Shown one piece after another: positions 42,365 through 50,942 of a stretch of DNA of 64,000 bases (its first letter is position 1; the number at the start of each line of letters is the position of its first letter). The stretch is from the NCBI GenBank assembly GCA_016845145.1, contig JAERTE010000148.1, positions 62,001 through 126,000 of the forward strand, read 5' to 3'. Origin of the DNA: Rhodospirillaceae bacterium (GTDB lineage: Bacteria > Pseudomonadota > Alphaproteobacteria > Rhodospirillales > Casp-alpha2). The notes beneath the pieces are model-generated. The model saw only the letters and a program-made list of their open reading frames with translations. It searched no databases and was not told where the DNA came from. The translations under genes were made by a program, and so were the position numbers.

Positions 42365-43510
42365 TTAGGCCGCTGGTGAGATGAGCGCGACGTCCATCTC
42401 ATCGAGCGTTATCTGTATAGCTTCCAACGCGGCTTCCATCTGTTCGCGCCCCAAGGCGCCGATGCAGCCGATGCGGAAGGTGTCGGCGATGGTCAGTTTC
42501 CCCGGATAAATAACAAACCCTTTGTCTTTCAGCGAATCATAAAACGCCTGGAATTCGAACTTCGGATTGTCCGGCATCATGAAGGTGACGATTATCGGCG
42601 CTTGAAGGTCCTCGGGTAACAGCGGTTGGAAGCCCATACGCTCCATGCCGTCGATCAAAATACGGCAGTTTTCCCGGTAGCGCGCCAAACGGCCAGGCTG
42701 GCCGCCTTCGGCTTGATATTCTTCCAGTGCCTTTCCGAATGCCGCGATAACCTGCACTGGCGGCGTAAAGCGCCATTGGGCATTCTTTTCCATGGCCACC
42801 CATTGATCAAAAAGGTCGAGGCTGAGTGACGGACAATTGCCTTCACAGGCTTCCAAAGCGTCCTTGCGCACAATACAGAACCCCATCCCCGGCGTTCCTT
42901 GCAGGCATTTGTTTGAAGATGCGGCGACCGCATCGAATTGAACGTCGCTGGCTTTCAGCTCGATCACGCCGAAGGCGCTCATGGCGTCGATCAACAGCTT
43001 TCGGCCCGCCTTAGCCACAACGTCGGAGATCTCTTTTAGCGGGTTCAGAATGCCGGTCGTGGTTTCGCAATGCACGGCCACGACATGGGTGACGTCGGCG
43101 TCATCAGCAAGCGCCCGGGCCAGGCGGGCGGTGTCGACTGGTTCGTTTTCGGCACATTCCTGCACCACCTTGGCACGATTGTGGTAATCGAGAATTTTGG
43201 CGATCCGTTGCCCATAAGCACCATTGATCAAAACCAGTGCCTTGCCGTCGCTGGGCACTAAGGTGCCGAGCATGGCCTCGACGACGAACGTTCCCGAACC
43301 TTGCAGCGGTACGCAGGTGTAATTATCGCCGTCATCGACCAGCGCTGCCAACTCTTCGCGGACCCGACGATTGACGTTAATGAAATCATGATCGCGCGAT
43401 CCGAAATCATGCAGCATTGCTTGTTTAACTTCCGGCGAAGTGGTGAGCGGACCCGGGGTCAACAGCCACGGGTCTCCGGTCGGCGATAAGGATACGTTTC
43501 GTGCGCTCAT
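42365..43510 (-). CDS. phnW: 2-Aminoethylphosphonate:pyruvate aminotransferase PhnW
   Basis: A 381-residue class V PLP enzyme converting 2-aminoethylphosphonate and pyruvate to phosphonoacetaldehyde and alanine. WLLTPGPLTTSPEVKQAML, the phosphate-binding FGSRDHDF, VEAMLGTLVPSDGKALVL and the PLP-Lys segment AASSNKCLQGTPGMGF are family hallmarks. The start is placed at ATG 43510 (MSARNVSLSP); the frame is open to 43585 but the extra 25 residues have no family similarity and lie over an inverted repeat. First gene of phnW-phnA-phnY. Confidence 0.93.
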   Translation of the reverse strand: MSARNVSLSPTGDPWLLTPGPLTTSPEVKQAMLHDFGSRDHDFINVNRRVREELAALVDDGDNYTCVPLQGSGTFVVEAMLGTLVPSDGKALVLINGAYGQRIAKILDYHNRAKVVQECAENEPVDTARLARALADDADVTHVVAVHCETTTGILNPLKEISDVVAKAGRKLLIDAMSAFGVIELKASDVQFDAVAASSNKCLQGTPGMGFCIVRKDALEACEGNCPSLSLDLFDQWVAMEKNAQWRFTPPVQVIAAFGKALEEYQAEGGQPGRLARYRENCRILIDGMERMGFQPLLPEDLQAPIIVTFMMPDNPKFEFQAFYDSLKDKGFVIYPGKLTIADTFRIGCIGALGREQMEAALEAIQITLDEMDVALISPAA

Positions 43511-43537
43511 GGGGGGCTCCAACTCGTTGGGATACGC

Positions 43538-43561
43538 GGGACAGTGTTTTGAGACTGTCCC
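43538..43561 (-). promoter_or_regulatory. Inverted repeat in the phnW leader
   Basis: GGGACAGT / ACTGTCCC, perfect 8-bp arms around an 8-base loop, 27 bases before the phnW ATG. It may be an operator or an mRNA hairpin near the start of translation. Confidence 0.5.
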
Positions 43562-43602
43562 TTGTATACGCCCCCGTCCAAACATCAGACAAATGGATAA
43601 AA

Positions 43603-43643
43603 TTGACTGTTTGTATAATTTATACTGATAGTAAGTTGACTGT
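43603..43643. promoter_or_regulatory. Candidate operator upstream of phnW
   Basis: The 13-bp palindrome GTATAATTTATAC (43613-43625) is flanked by two direct copies of TTGACTGT (43603-43610 and 43636-43643). The AT-rich palindrome is of the LysR-box kind and the LysR gene is adjacent, so it is a plausible binding site for that regulator. Confidence 0.5.
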
Positions 43644-43677
43644 GCTCGCTGATCGAAACCTAGAGCATGTTTCGAGG

Positions 43678-44553
43678 TTAATCGTGGGTCTCCAGTTGGG
43701 CGTTGGCAAATTCAACAAAGCCGTTGATGGCTCCCAGCCGCATGCGTTCTTTCAGGCACACCAGATACTCGGCCATTGCCAATTCGCAGTCTGAAATGCT
43801 GAGCGCTTTTAGTCGCTTATCCATACCGAATTCCGGTTCCGAAACGACGCCGACCCCAATGCCGGCCGCGACCGCTTCACGCGCGGCTTCCCGGCCCTCG
43901 ACCTCGATCGCGACTTTCGGCGATTTACCAATGCGGGCGAACTCGCTGTCCACCATGCTCCGGGTGATGGATCTGGGTTCGCGCAATACCAGCGGCTGGT
44001 CGCCAAGTTCGTCCCAAGTGACGGTCTTGCGCCGCGCCCACGGAGAATTTGGGCCGACAAACGCGACCAAAGGGTCACTTCTAAGTTTTAAGGAATACAG
44101 CCTGGGGTCCTCGATCTTCTTGGCCATGACCCCAATATCCGCGCGGAACTCGAACAATTGCTCCAGCACCATTTCGGAATTCCCGCGGTTGAGTGTGATG
44201 GAAATGCCCGGGTAGAGTTCCTGGAAATTCCGCACGATCTGCAATACATGCGATGGCGCGTCCGAGGTAATTTTTAAGAAACCTGTTTCCAGGCCGCGCG
44301 CTTCGGACAACAACTCGATCGCCTGGGTCTCGGTCTCGAACATGCGGTGCGTGATCTCGAGCAAGCGCTGCCCAAGCTCGGTTGTAGTTACCCCACGTTT
44401 TTGCCGATTGAACAGTAAGACGTTGAAATAGCTCTCTAATTTCCGCACTTGATCGGACATGGCTGGCTGGGTTAGGCGCAACGCTTCAGCTGCTTTCGAA
44501 AATCCGCCATGTACCGCGACTGCATGGAAAGCACGTAGTTGAGAATAATACAT
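43678..44553 (-). CDS. LysR-type regulator of the phosphonate cluster
   Basis: A 291-residue LysR-family protein: an N-terminal winged HTH (QLRAFHAVAVHGGFSKAAEALRLTQPAMSDQVRKLE across two blocks) followed by an effector-binding domain (SITLNRGNSEMVLEQLFEFRADIGV ...). It lies between phnW (same strand) and pbfA (opposite strand), the typical place of the activator of aminoethylphosphonate genes. The ligand is probably a phosphonate intermediate, which is an inference from position. Confidence 0.88.
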   Translation of the reverse strand: MYYSQLRAFHAVAVHGGFSKAAEALRLTQPAMSDQVRKLESYFNVLLFNRQKRGVTTTELGQRLLEITHRMFETETQAIELLSEARGLETGFLKITSDAPSHVLQIVRNFQELYPGISITLNRGNSEMVLEQLFEFRADIGVMAKKIEDPRLYSLKLRSDPLVAFVGPNSPWARRKTVTWDELGDQPLVLREPRSITRSMVDSEFARIGKSPKVAIEVEGREAAREAVAAGIGVGVVSEPEFGMDKRLKALSISDCELAMAEYLVCLKERMRLGAINGFVEFANAQLETHD

Positions 44554-44677
44554 AAGTGTAGCCTATAGTTTTGATCGCAATTTCGAATTTGACTTATGTT
44601 AGAGAAAGACTGTTTGATCCGTCAACTCGCAACTCGCCCGCGAGATGAGGCCTGCGAGCGAAAAACAGAGGCAAAAA

Positions 44678-46051
44678 ATGCTGGATTCCATCGATCAGTC
44701 AGAAGGCGAGGTCAATTTTTCGCCCCGCCGCAAGGTTTGGGCGGATAAGAACCATGGCGTTGAGGCCCAAGATCTGATCCAGCGCGACAGTGACGTATTT
44801 GTGCACCAGTCGGTCTCGACGCCGTGTATGAGCGCGATTCGCAAAGCCGAGGGAATTTATATCGAGGATCTACAGGGCCGTCGGTACATGGATTTCCATG
44901 GCAATAACGTCCATCACATCGGTTATGGCCATCCGCGTCTGAAAGCCGCTATCGCCCAGCAGATGGAAGATTTGCCGTTTGCGCCCAGGCGATTTACTTG
45001 CGAGCCGGCAGTCGAATTGGCAGAGAAGATCGCGGCCATTGCACCGGGAGAATTGTCCAAGGTGCTGTTCACAACTGGCGGGTCGGATGCGGTTGAAGTG
45101 GCGCTCAAGCTGGCGCGCGCCAAGACCGGTCGCTTCAAGACCTTGTCGTTTTGGGATGCTTTCCACGGCGCCGGTTTCGGCGCGGCCAGCGTTGGCGGTG
45201 AGCAGTTGTTCCGGGCTGGCTTGATTGGCCCGCTGCTGCCTGGCGCAGAACATGTTGCACCGTTCGCCTGCTATCGCTGCCCCTATGGGCACAAGGTTGA
45301 TAGCACCGGCCAGCCCGATCTGGATGCGTGCCAAATGGCTTGTGCAAAGATGGTGCGCTATGTCCTGGAAAAAGAGCGTGATGTCGCGGCTTTGGTTGCG
45401 GAACCGGCGCGTGCCGTGCCCTATCTGCCGCCGCGCGGGTTTTGGAACGCGGTGCGGGATGTCTGCGACGAGTTTGGTACGCTTTTGATATTCGACGAAA
45501 TTCCAACGGGTTTGGGTAAGACGGGCCGCATGTTCGCCTGCGACCACGACGATGTTGAACCGGATATTTTGGTGATGGGCAAGGCGCTTGGCGGCGGTAT
45601 TTTGCCGATCGCCAGCGTCATCTGCCGCGCTGACCTGAATGTCGGCGGCGAGTATGCGTTTGGCCACTATACGCACGAGAAAAACCCGGTGACAGCGAGG
45701 GCCGCGTTGACGACCATTGAAATCATCGAAGACGAAGACCTGGTCGAGAACGCCCGTTCGGTCGGCGAGTTCGCGCTGGAACGTTTAGCGGACTTGCGCG
45801 ACCGGCATGCCGTCATCGGGGATGTGCGTGGACGCGGACTGTTGATCGGTGTCGAGTTGGTGTTGGACCCAGCCGAAAAGACCCCGGCAAATGGGCTGGC
45901 GGAGGAAATCCTTTACCGTGCCATGGACAGGGGCCTGAGTTTCAAAATCACCATGGGCAATGTTCTGACGCTGACGCCGGCTTTGATCACCACGCGCGAA
46001 GAAATGGCGCGCGCGATCGAAATCTTGGACGAATGCTTGAGCGAGGTATAG
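44678..46051 (+). CDS. pbfA: PbfA-type class III aminotransferase-fold lyase for (R)-1-hydroxy-2-aminoethylphosphonate
   Basis: A 457-residue PLP enzyme of the class III aminotransferase fold. It shows VHQSVSTPCMSAIRKAEGIYIEDLQGRRYMDFHGNNVHHIGYGHPR (in segments), which I recognise as the PbfA group; those enzymes eliminate ammonia from (R)-1-hydroxy-2-aminoethylphosphonate to give phosphonoacetaldehyde and so feed PhnY. The PLP Lys is in VMGKALGGGILP and the Asp in LLIFDEIPTGLGKTG. An ordinary aminotransferase cannot be excluded from sequence alone. ATG 44678 has AGAGG six bases upstream; ATG 44645 is an alternative. Confidence 0.8.
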   Translation: MLDSIDQSEGEVNFSPRRKVWADKNHGVEAQDLIQRDSDVFVHQSVSTPCMSAIRKAEGIYIEDLQGRRYMDFHGNNVHHIGYGHPRLKAAIAQQMEDLPFAPRRFTCEPAVELAEKIAAIAPGELSKVLFTTGGSDAVEVALKLARAKTGRFKTLSFWDAFHGAGFGAASVGGEQLFRAGLIGPLLPGAEHVAPFACYRCPYGHKVDSTGQPDLDACQMACAKMVRYVLEKERDVAALVAEPARAVPYLPPRGFWNAVRDVCDEFGTLLIFDEIPTGLGKTGRMFACDHDDVEPDILVMGKALGGGILPIASVICRADLNVGGEYAFGHYTHEKNPVTARAALTTIEIIEDEDLVENARSVGEFALERLADLRDRHAVIGDVRGRGLLIGVELVLDPAEKTPANGLAEEILYRAMDRGLSFKITMGNVLTLTPALITTREEMARAIEILDECLSEV

Positions 46052-46071
46052 GGACTGCGTTCTTGGCGCGC

Positions 46072-46638
46072 CTAAGGACGATCGATCCGCAAACGTTCGA
46101 GAAGCGGGCGATAGTCTGAGAAACGGCGTGTCTCGATGCCCAGGGCTTTGCTCTCCTCTTCCCAACGCCGGAGCTGGCAGGCCTCGGCGTGATGAGGATT
46201 GCCCTCGAAGTCTTTGACCTCATCAGCATGCATAGGTCCGCCTTGTTTCTCCAATGTGTGTACGGACGGCGGAGACAGTTTGCCGAAGTAGTCGGGTTCA
46301 ATGGCGCAAAGGTAACGCTTTGCCTGAACATGCAAATGCGCGGGCTCGATTACCTCAGGGCCGAAATGTCCGTCCAGGAACTCCGCAACCGCTTTATCGT
46401 GCTTTCGGTGCCAATCGGTGTTCTCTGCGCTGACGTGCGCAAAGTGGCCGATGTCGTGCAGCAGGCTGGCGGCGATCAGCGCGTCGCTGGCGCCATTTTT
46501 CTCGGCGGTCATAGCGGTTTGTATCATGTGATCCGCCATCGAAACAGCTTCCCCTAGATACTCTTCCGAACCCTCCGTCTCGAAGATATGTTCGAGTATA
46601 TCAATGAAGTCCTGGCCGCCGGTTTGTTTCAGTTCCAT
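46072..46638 (-). CDS. PhnZ/TmpB-type HD-domain phosphonate oxygenase
   Basis: A 188-residue HD-domain protein. All mixed-valent di-iron oxygenase features of PhnZ are found at matching spacing: Tyr27, Glu30 and His37 in EYLGEAVSMADH, His61-Asp62 in LLHDIGHF, His80, then HVQAKRYL with His103 and Lys107, and LEKQGGPM. PhnZ splits 2-amino-1-hydroxyethylphosphonate to glycine and phosphate; TmpB does the same for the trimethylated compound, giving glycine betaine. The operon partners (MttB-like and DMGDH-like) favour a methylated substrate. No TmpA/PhnY* hydroxylase is in the window. ATG 46638 avoids overlap with the upstream gene. Confidence 0.82.
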   Translation of the reverse strand: MELKQTGGQDFIDILEHIFETEGSEEYLGEAVSMADHMIQTAMTAEKNGASDALIAASLLHDIGHFAHVSAENTDWHRKHDKAVAEFLDGHFGPEVIEPAHLHVQAKRYLCAIEPDYFGKLSPPSVHTLEKQGGPMHADEVKDFEGNPHHAEACQLRRWEEESKALGIETRRFSDYRPLLERLRIDRP

Positions 46639-46654
46639 GAAGTTCAGTGCGCTC

Positions 46655-49081
46655 CTAGCATAGAATTTTTGCGCGTTTCGGGTCGAAGGCGGCACCGTTG
46701 ATCAAACGCGCGGTGCAGCGTTCGCCGAACGCCTCGACTTCAAACTCGGTACTGTCCAGATGTTCTACCGGCAGGTATCCGAGCACCAAGCTCTTCGCGA
46801 CCGAGTAGCCGAAGTTGCCGCTGGTGGCATGGGCGACCGGCTGGTTGTCGACCAAGATCGCTTCACCGCCGTAAACCGCCAGCGGGTCGTCGAGCGCCAG
46901 ACAGACAAGCTTCTGAGCGACGCCCGATTGCTTAATTTGAGCCAACGCCTCGGAGCCGAGAAAATCACCCTTGCGCCAATCAATCACGAACTGCAGGCCC
47001 GCCTCAAACGGATTGTAATCAGGTGTGATATCGGCGCCCCAGGCCAAATACCGTTTTTCGACCCGCAGGCTGTCGATGGCTTTGTAACCGATATCGGTGA
47101 TGTCGAACTCACGACCGGCTTCTTTCAGGCGCTCATAGACGTATGAGACGTATTCGATGGGAATGTATAATTCCCACCCCAACTCACCGATATAGGTGAT
47201 GCGAAACGCCACCGCAGGGGCATAGCCGATGCGGATGTCCTTGGCCGTCATAAAGGGCTGGCCTTCGTGGCTGATATCATCGTCCGTGGCAATCTCGAGC
47301 ACCTGGCGCGCCAACGGGCCGGCGAGATTGATCACACCGTATGCATTGGAGATATCGTTGATGCGAACCTCAGCGTCGAATTCAGCGAGGTTGCTTTCGA
47401 TCCAGTGCCTGTCGCGGACGCCGAAACCCGATCCCGTGATCAGCCAATAACAATTCTCGGTGCGGCGCACCACCGTAACGTCAGCCTCTATACCGCCACG
47501 CGCATTGCACAGTTGTGTATAGGCCGCGCTGCCGGGATTCCCTCCGACATTGGCGACACATAGGTATTGCATAAAGCGTTCAGCATCCGGGCCGGATATC
47601 TCGAACTTGGTGAACGAACTCTGGTCGATCAGCACAACGCCTTCGCGCGCCGCCCTGTGCTCGCGGCCGATTGTTTCAATCTCATGGTCACGGTCGAAGC
47701 TGTCGCGCGACGGAGGCGAGTTGCCGCTGGGGGCAAACCAATTGGCGCGTTCCCAGCCGAATTTCGACCCGAACACCGCGCCCGCCTCATTGAGTGTTGA
47801 ATAGAGTGGGCTGCGCCGGACGCCACGTGCGCTTTGCATCTCATCGCCCGGCCACGGGATGGCATAGTACTTGGAATAACTCTCGACCGCTCTGTCGTGC
47901 AGAAAAGCATGTCCCGATTGCAACGCGCCGAAACGCCTAATGTCGAACGGCCATAGATCGAGCCCAGGATCGCCTTCGACAATCCAGTTCGCCATGGCCT
48001 TGCCTGCACCGCCCGAAGCCGCAATGCCTGATGTAAACCCACAGGCTGCGTAGAAATTGTCGATTCCCGGCACCAGCCCCATGATTGGCTCACCATCGGG
48101 TGAGATGGGGATTGGGCCGTTGACGACGGTGCGCAGGCCAAGTTCATTGAGGATTGGGATCCGGCGCGCAGCGGGCTCGAAGATTTCCTCCAGCCGGTCC
48201 ATGTTCGCGTCGAACAAATGCCGTTCGATGTTCCACGGCAAGCCGTCCTGGGCGAAGCAGGGCTTGGTTTGGCGTTCCCATCCGCCGATGGCAAGCGCGC
48301 CTGGCTCGGGCTTCACATAAAAATTCCCGTCCGGATCGCGCAACGCCGGAATGCCGTCGGAGATGTCGTCGGTCTTCTCGGTCACCAAATACTGATGCTC
48401 GACCACGCCCGCAGGAATCTCCACGCCTGCCAGCCTGCCGACTTGGCGTGCCCAAAGGCCGGCTGCGTTGACCACGCACTCGGTCGCAATGGTGCCGTGA
48501 TCGGTGACAACATGCGTGATGCGTTTGCCGTCACGCGGCAGGTCGGTCACCCGCGCCCCTTCGATGATTCGCCCGCCATGCATGCGAAAGCCTTTTGCGA
48601 AAGCCTGGGTTAGGCTGTAGGGGTCGATGTGTCCGTCCGTCGGCATGTAGAGCGCACCGACAAGATCGCTGATTTCCATGAGTGGAAACATGTTGCGTGC
48701 TTCCGATGGCGCCAGTTGCTGCAGTTCGACCCCGGTACCGAGTGCCGCCGTATGTGAACGCAGCAATTCCTTCCAGCGATCGTGGCTGGCCGCTAATCGG
48801 ATGCTGCCCACCTTGCGCCACCCAGGTGCCTGGCCGGTCTCAGCCTCCAGGTTGTCGAACACAGCGACACTGTCGCGCATCAGGGCGGTGAGGTTCTGGT
48901 GCGAGCGGAATTGGCCGACAAGCCCGGCGGCATGCCACGTAGCGCCGTCGGTCATTTGTGCTTTTTCCAGCAGCACGACATCTTTCTCGCCGGCTTTGGC
49001 CAGGTGAAAGGCGATGGAGGTGCCGATGACTCCGCCGCCAATAACGACGATGCGAGCCGCGGTCGGGAACGGTGTTTTCAT
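46655..49081 (-). CDS. Dimethylglycine/sarcosine dehydrogenase-like FAD and folate enzyme
   Basis: An 808-residue protein. An N-terminal DAO/FAD domain (RIVVIGGGVIGTSIAFHLAKAG; TDGATWHAAGLVG contains the His that carries covalent FAD in this family) is followed by FAO_M and GcvT domains (ISGPDAERFMQYLCVANVGG, YAPAVAFRITYIGELGWELYIP, FLGSEAL). Such enzymes oxidatively demethylate dimethylglycine, sarcosine or related N-methyl compounds and pass the C1 unit to tetrahydrofolate. It begins right at the mttB-like stop (TGAATG) and ends 16 bases before the HD oxygenase, forming one operon. Confidence 0.88.
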   Translation of the reverse strand: MKTPFPTAARIVVIGGGVIGTSIAFHLAKAGEKDVVLLEKAQMTDGATWHAAGLVGQFRSHQNLTALMRDSVAVFDNLEAETGQAPGWRKVGSIRLAASHDRWKELLRSHTAALGTGVELQQLAPSEARNMFPLMEISDLVGALYMPTDGHIDPYSLTQAFAKGFRMHGGRIIEGARVTDLPRDGKRITHVVTDHGTIATECVVNAAGLWARQVGRLAGVEIPAGVVEHQYLVTEKTDDISDGIPALRDPDGNFYVKPEPGALAIGGWERQTKPCFAQDGLPWNIERHLFDANMDRLEEIFEPAARRIPILNELGLRTVVNGPIPISPDGEPIMGLVPGIDNFYAACGFTSGIAASGGAGKAMANWIVEGDPGLDLWPFDIRRFGALQSGHAFLHDRAVESYSKYYAIPWPGDEMQSARGVRRSPLYSTLNEAGAVFGSKFGWERANWFAPSGNSPPSRDSFDRDHEIETIGREHRAAREGVVLIDQSSFTKFEISGPDAERFMQYLCVANVGGNPGSAAYTQLCNARGGIEADVTVVRRTENCYWLITGSGFGVRDRHWIESNLAEFDAEVRINDISNAYGVINLAGPLARQVLEIATDDDISHEGQPFMTAKDIRIGYAPAVAFRITYIGELGWELYIPIEYVSYVYERLKEAGREFDITDIGYKAIDSLRVEKRYLAWGADITPDYNPFEAGLQFVIDWRKGDFLGSEALAQIKQSGVAQKLVCLALDDPLAVYGGEAILVDNQPVAHATSGNFGYSVAKSLVLGYLPVEHLDSTEFEVEAFGERCTARLINGAAFDPKRAKILC

Positions 49082-50647
49082 TCAGGCGTCCTGTGATGCT
49101 TGGCGCCTGCGACGGTTGACGCGCCGTTTGCGGGTGACTTCCGTGCCGCCAATTTGCGCGCGTGACCAGCCGTCCGGCAAGCGTGAATCGCCTTTGACCA
49201 GACCGTCGAATTGATTGCGGACGCGCCGGTCGGTTTCTTGGTCAATGGAATGGACGTTTGGGACCGAAAGGATATCCAGCGCCTTGTTCATTGCGCGTTG
49301 ATGGATCGTCGAGCTTCCTTCACTTTCCCAAAGTTCGCGTAACTTCCGATCGGCAAGTTCGGGCATGAAGGTTGCGCCGTGCATGCGCTCAAGCGTTTGC
49401 GGATTGCCGGCGAAGATGCCGCCGGGGCCTGTTGCCTTGATCTCGTCGAGCGATACGCTTTCGCGCGAAAAACCGAAACCGCCCCGAACTTTTTTTAGCA
49501 TCTGAGCAATTTCATTGTCGATGACGGCTTGTCCGAAATCGAACGACATCAGCGCGTCCTGCAGGCCGCCCATGACAACGAAATCGACACCCGACAACGC
49601 GCCCATCAGCGGCGCCATGCCTTTCTCGATTCCAGCTTGAGCGTCGGCGGTTTTAGCATTGGTAAGCCCAAGATAACCGCCCGACGGCACGCCGTAGAAA
49701 CGCGCCATCTGGCAGACCGCCGCGTTCATCATGCCGACTTCGATGGCGCCCGGCGCGTAGGCGCCGTCACGCATATCGGCGAACACCGGCAGGAAGTTGT
49801 AGATTTGCGCGGTGCCGGGTTTCGACATCTGTGCCAGGGTCGCGGCAGCCAACCATTCGGCGTTCATCAGCGTCAGCATGCCAGCCAGTGAATGTGGCGT
49901 GCTAAGGCCGCCCATGGGGGCGATGGTGCCGTAGGCCGTGATATCGTTTTCGGCAAAAAACATCAGCATTTCTGTGCTGTCGAAATCCATGGTCAGGGGC
50001 GAAACGACCGCGCAATAACCGAAGTTGATGAACGGGCGTTCCCAATAGGCTTCCTTGGATCCTGCGATCAGTTCACCAAGTTTCAACACCTGTCGTGCCT
50101 CATCGGTATTGATGACGGATGTTCGGACCGGCTTCGCGCAGTTCTTCAGTGCAGGGTAGAACCGCGACAGGCTGAACTGCCCGGGCGGCGCATCGTTGGC
50201 GAGCACGGAAATGGAAAACACGTCGAAGCCGGGAAGTTCATTGACCAAATGGCCGATCCGGGCAATGTCATCGGATGTTGAACGCCGACATTCTCCGCTT
50301 GCCGGATCAATGATGTCGGGTGCAGAGCTTGCCGTCGCGATGACGGGCAGGTCACGGGGAAATGTTACATCGCGCTCAGGGTCCCGCCCACGGAGCGTGA
50401 TCGTCGGCGGAACATATTTGCGATAGCTCTCGACGACGCTCGCGGGAATACGGACAGTTTGGGCCTCGATATCGACAATGGCACCGTGTTCGGCAAATCG
50501 CCGGCAAGCCTTTTCGCTTCGAACCAGCAATCCGGTCTCTTCGAGAATTTCCAGCGATGCTTCGTGAACGAAGCGCACGTCTTCATCGGTCAAGTAGGTG
50601 AAGTAATCCATGTGAGCAGCTGTCGTCCCCTGGTTTCTCGTCAGCAT
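49082..50647 (-). CDS. Trimethylamine methyltransferase (MttB) family protein, non-pyrrolysine
   Basis: A 521-residue MttB-superfamily protein (PF06253) without an in-frame TAG, hence the non-pyrrolysine type. Family parts: FVHEASLEILEETGLLV, NDITAYGTIAPMGGLSTP, PFINFGYCAVVSPL and the C-terminal DIETDRRVRNQF-like end. Some members demethylate glycine betaine or similar quaternary amines via a corrinoid protein, but no corrinoid protein gene is in the window. With the downstream DMGDH-like and HD oxygenase genes it may demethylate a betaine. The C-terminal tail is very Arg-rich (RKRRVNRRRRQ). ATG 50611 is an alternative start. Confidence 0.85.
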   Translation of the reverse strand: MLTRNQGTTAAHMDYFTYLTDEDVRFVHEASLEILEETGLLVRSEKACRRFAEHGAIVDIEAQTVRIPASVVESYRKYVPPTITLRGRDPERDVTFPRDLPVIATASSAPDIIDPASGECRRSTSDDIARIGHLVNELPGFDVFSISVLANDAPPGQFSLSRFYPALKNCAKPVRTSVINTDEARQVLKLGELIAGSKEAYWERPFINFGYCAVVSPLTMDFDSTEMLMFFAENDITAYGTIAPMGGLSTPHSLAGMLTLMNAEWLAAATLAQMSKPGTAQIYNFLPVFADMRDGAYAPGAIEVGMMNAAVCQMARFYGVPSGGYLGLTNAKTADAQAGIEKGMAPLMGALSGVDFVVMGGLQDALMSFDFGQAVIDNEIAQMLKKVRGGFGFSRESVSLDEIKATGPGGIFAGNPQTLERMHGATFMPELADRKLRELWESEGSSTIHQRAMNKALDILSVPNVHSIDQETDRRVRNQFDGLVKGDSRLPDGWSRAQIGGTEVTRKRRVNRRRRQASQDA

Positions 50648-50942
50648 GAATCACAGTAGGGAGGTTGCCGTTCGACGGCAACAGTTCCGCGCCGATGTGG
50701 TGAATTAGGCTATCAGTTATCTTTATTGTGTTAGCGCCAGATATCGATTTCATTTATTTGTAACTCTAATTTTCCTTATTTGTAACACGAATTGTGTTAT
50801 GCCATTTTAAGTGCCGTTGATATTAAGCGACGCTGTGTCAGTGGTTTGGTGTGATTGAGATTCCGAATAACAATTCAATTGCGATTTCCTTCTCGGCACA
50901 AAAATCGAACATGACCTACATCAGGGAGGCTAGAAACTGAAA
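50648..50942. promoter_or_regulatory. Divergent control region mttB-like / aepX with repeated operator-like motifs
   Basis: AT-rich 295-base region. TTATTTGTAAC occurs twice as direct repeats (50754-50764 and 50776-50786), exactly 22 bp (two helical turns) apart. The second copy runs into the palindrome TAACACGAATTGTGTTA (50783-50799), and ATTGTGTTA recurs at 50725-50733 and 50791-50799. The arrangement suggests a regulator binding cooperatively between two divergent promoters. Confidence 0.55.

Noticed and set aside
49082..50647. Pyrrolysine-containing MttB
   Set aside because: The reading frame has no internal TAG and no pyl genes are present in the window.
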